From contig DEHY01000045.1 of NCBI GenBank assembly GCA_002352185.1, positions 1-7,123 of the forward strand: a DNA stretch of 7,123 nt, in the 5' to 3' direction. A model generated the notes under the pieces. That model was not told where the DNA came from and searched no databases. It worked only from the letters and a program-made list of their open reading frames with translations. The DNA is from Competibacteraceae bacterium UBA2788. GTDB lineage: Bacteria; Pseudomonadota; Gammaproteobacteria; Competibacterales; Competibacteraceae. A program made the translations under genes and the position numbers. Positions 6,844-7,123 of this stretch are shown one piece after another. Each line of letters opens with the position of its first letter. Within the stretch, counting starts at the first letter, position 1.

Positions 6844-7123
6844 ATGGGCGAATCGGAGACTGGAAGACAGAGCGGGCAGCAGGGGGATTTAATTCGATTA
6901 CTTGGAGGTAAGCTGCCAGTATGGATATTTCCCGAATGCCCCATCCAGACCACGAAAGGGGTCAAGGTGGCGGATGTGGTTTGATGTTCGGCGGATTTCA
7001 TCTGCCGGTACAGTTTCACCACGCTCTATCCGCACGCGCCGGAATTGTGCATGGAAATCGCGTCGCCTTCCCATAGCCGACAGGAATTGGCGGAAAAAAT
7101 CGTGCTGTATCTGGCCGCCGGGG
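6844..7123 (+). pseudogene. Uma2-family (DUF820) nuclease-fold pseudogene, 3' end outside window
   Basis: One frame shows clear similarity to Uma2-family proteins, restriction-endonuclease-like PD-(D/E)XK folds of uncertain function. From 6883 it reads GDLIRLLGGKLPVWIFPECP, then IQTTKGVKVADVV. It meets TGA at 6982-6984 and carries on in the same frame as CSADFICRYSFTTLYPHAPE, then LCMEIASPSHSRQELAEKIV and LYLAAG to the window edge. The family normally has Trp at the TGA position (VADVVWCS), so the stop is best explained by a TGG-to-TGA change. The likely active-site residues survive: Asp at 6973, Glu at 7054, Lys at 7096. The usual N-terminal segment of about 40 or more residues is missing; ATG 6844 adds only 13 residues of doubtful homology. 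This looks like a truncated, nonsense-mutated gene that has decayed little otherwise. A sequencing error at the TGA is the main alternative. Confidence 0.8.

Noticed and set aside
6921..7076. 51-codon open frame starting ATG 6921 with GGAGG at 6904-6908 upstream
   Set aside because: The ribosome-binding-site-like GGAGG encodes part of LLGGKLP in the Uma2 frame, and the short frame gives a Gly/His-rich peptide without similarity. The Uma2 homology in the other frame explains the sequence better.

Overview
This is a GC-rich window (about 60% G+C by eye) with every recognisable gene on the + strand. The gene content suggests a gammaproteobacterium. ActP resembles the E. coli protein almost throughout. 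The ActP / cNMP-CBS-DUF294 pairing and the argS / FtsN-like SPOR-type gene pairing are both typical of Pseudomonas- and Chromatiales-like genomes. The ArgRS belongs to the subtype that carries MSTR in place of KMSKS. The genus cannot be read from the sequence.

Layout: (1) bases 1-1065 hold the C-terminal part of the acetate/cation symporter ActP, cut by the window edge. (2) Bases 1066-1200 form a gap with a clear intrinsic terminator at 1141-1178. (3) Bases 1201-3030 hold a three-module cNMP-binding-like / double CBS / DUF294 nucleotidyltransferase-like protein, a known companion of actP. (4) Bases 3064-4848 hold arginyl-tRNA synthetase with a TTG start. (5) Bases 4845-5309 overlap argS by 4 bases and encode a membrane-anchored FtsN-like protein that has the usual N-terminal anchor and linker motif but no SPOR domain. 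(6) Bases 5382-6809 encode a YbaK/ProX-type aminoacyl-tRNA deacylase domain fused to an HDOD domain. (7) Bases 6844-7123 hold a decayed Uma2-family (PD-(D/E)XK) gene, lacking its N-terminus, interrupted by an in-frame TGA and running off the window.

Genes 3 to 6 are closely spaced (33, -4 and 72 bases) with no terminator between them, so they could be co-transcribed. The actP and DUF294 genes point to acetate uptake and its regulation. argS and the deacylase-HDOD gene both touch tRNA aminoacylation, although the HDOD half suggests signalling rather than simple editing. No new multi-gene system is evident. The oddest points are the SPOR-less FtsN-like protein, the Lys-to-Arg change at the expected deacylase catalytic site, the terminator immediately before the DUF294 gene, and the broken Uma2 gene.
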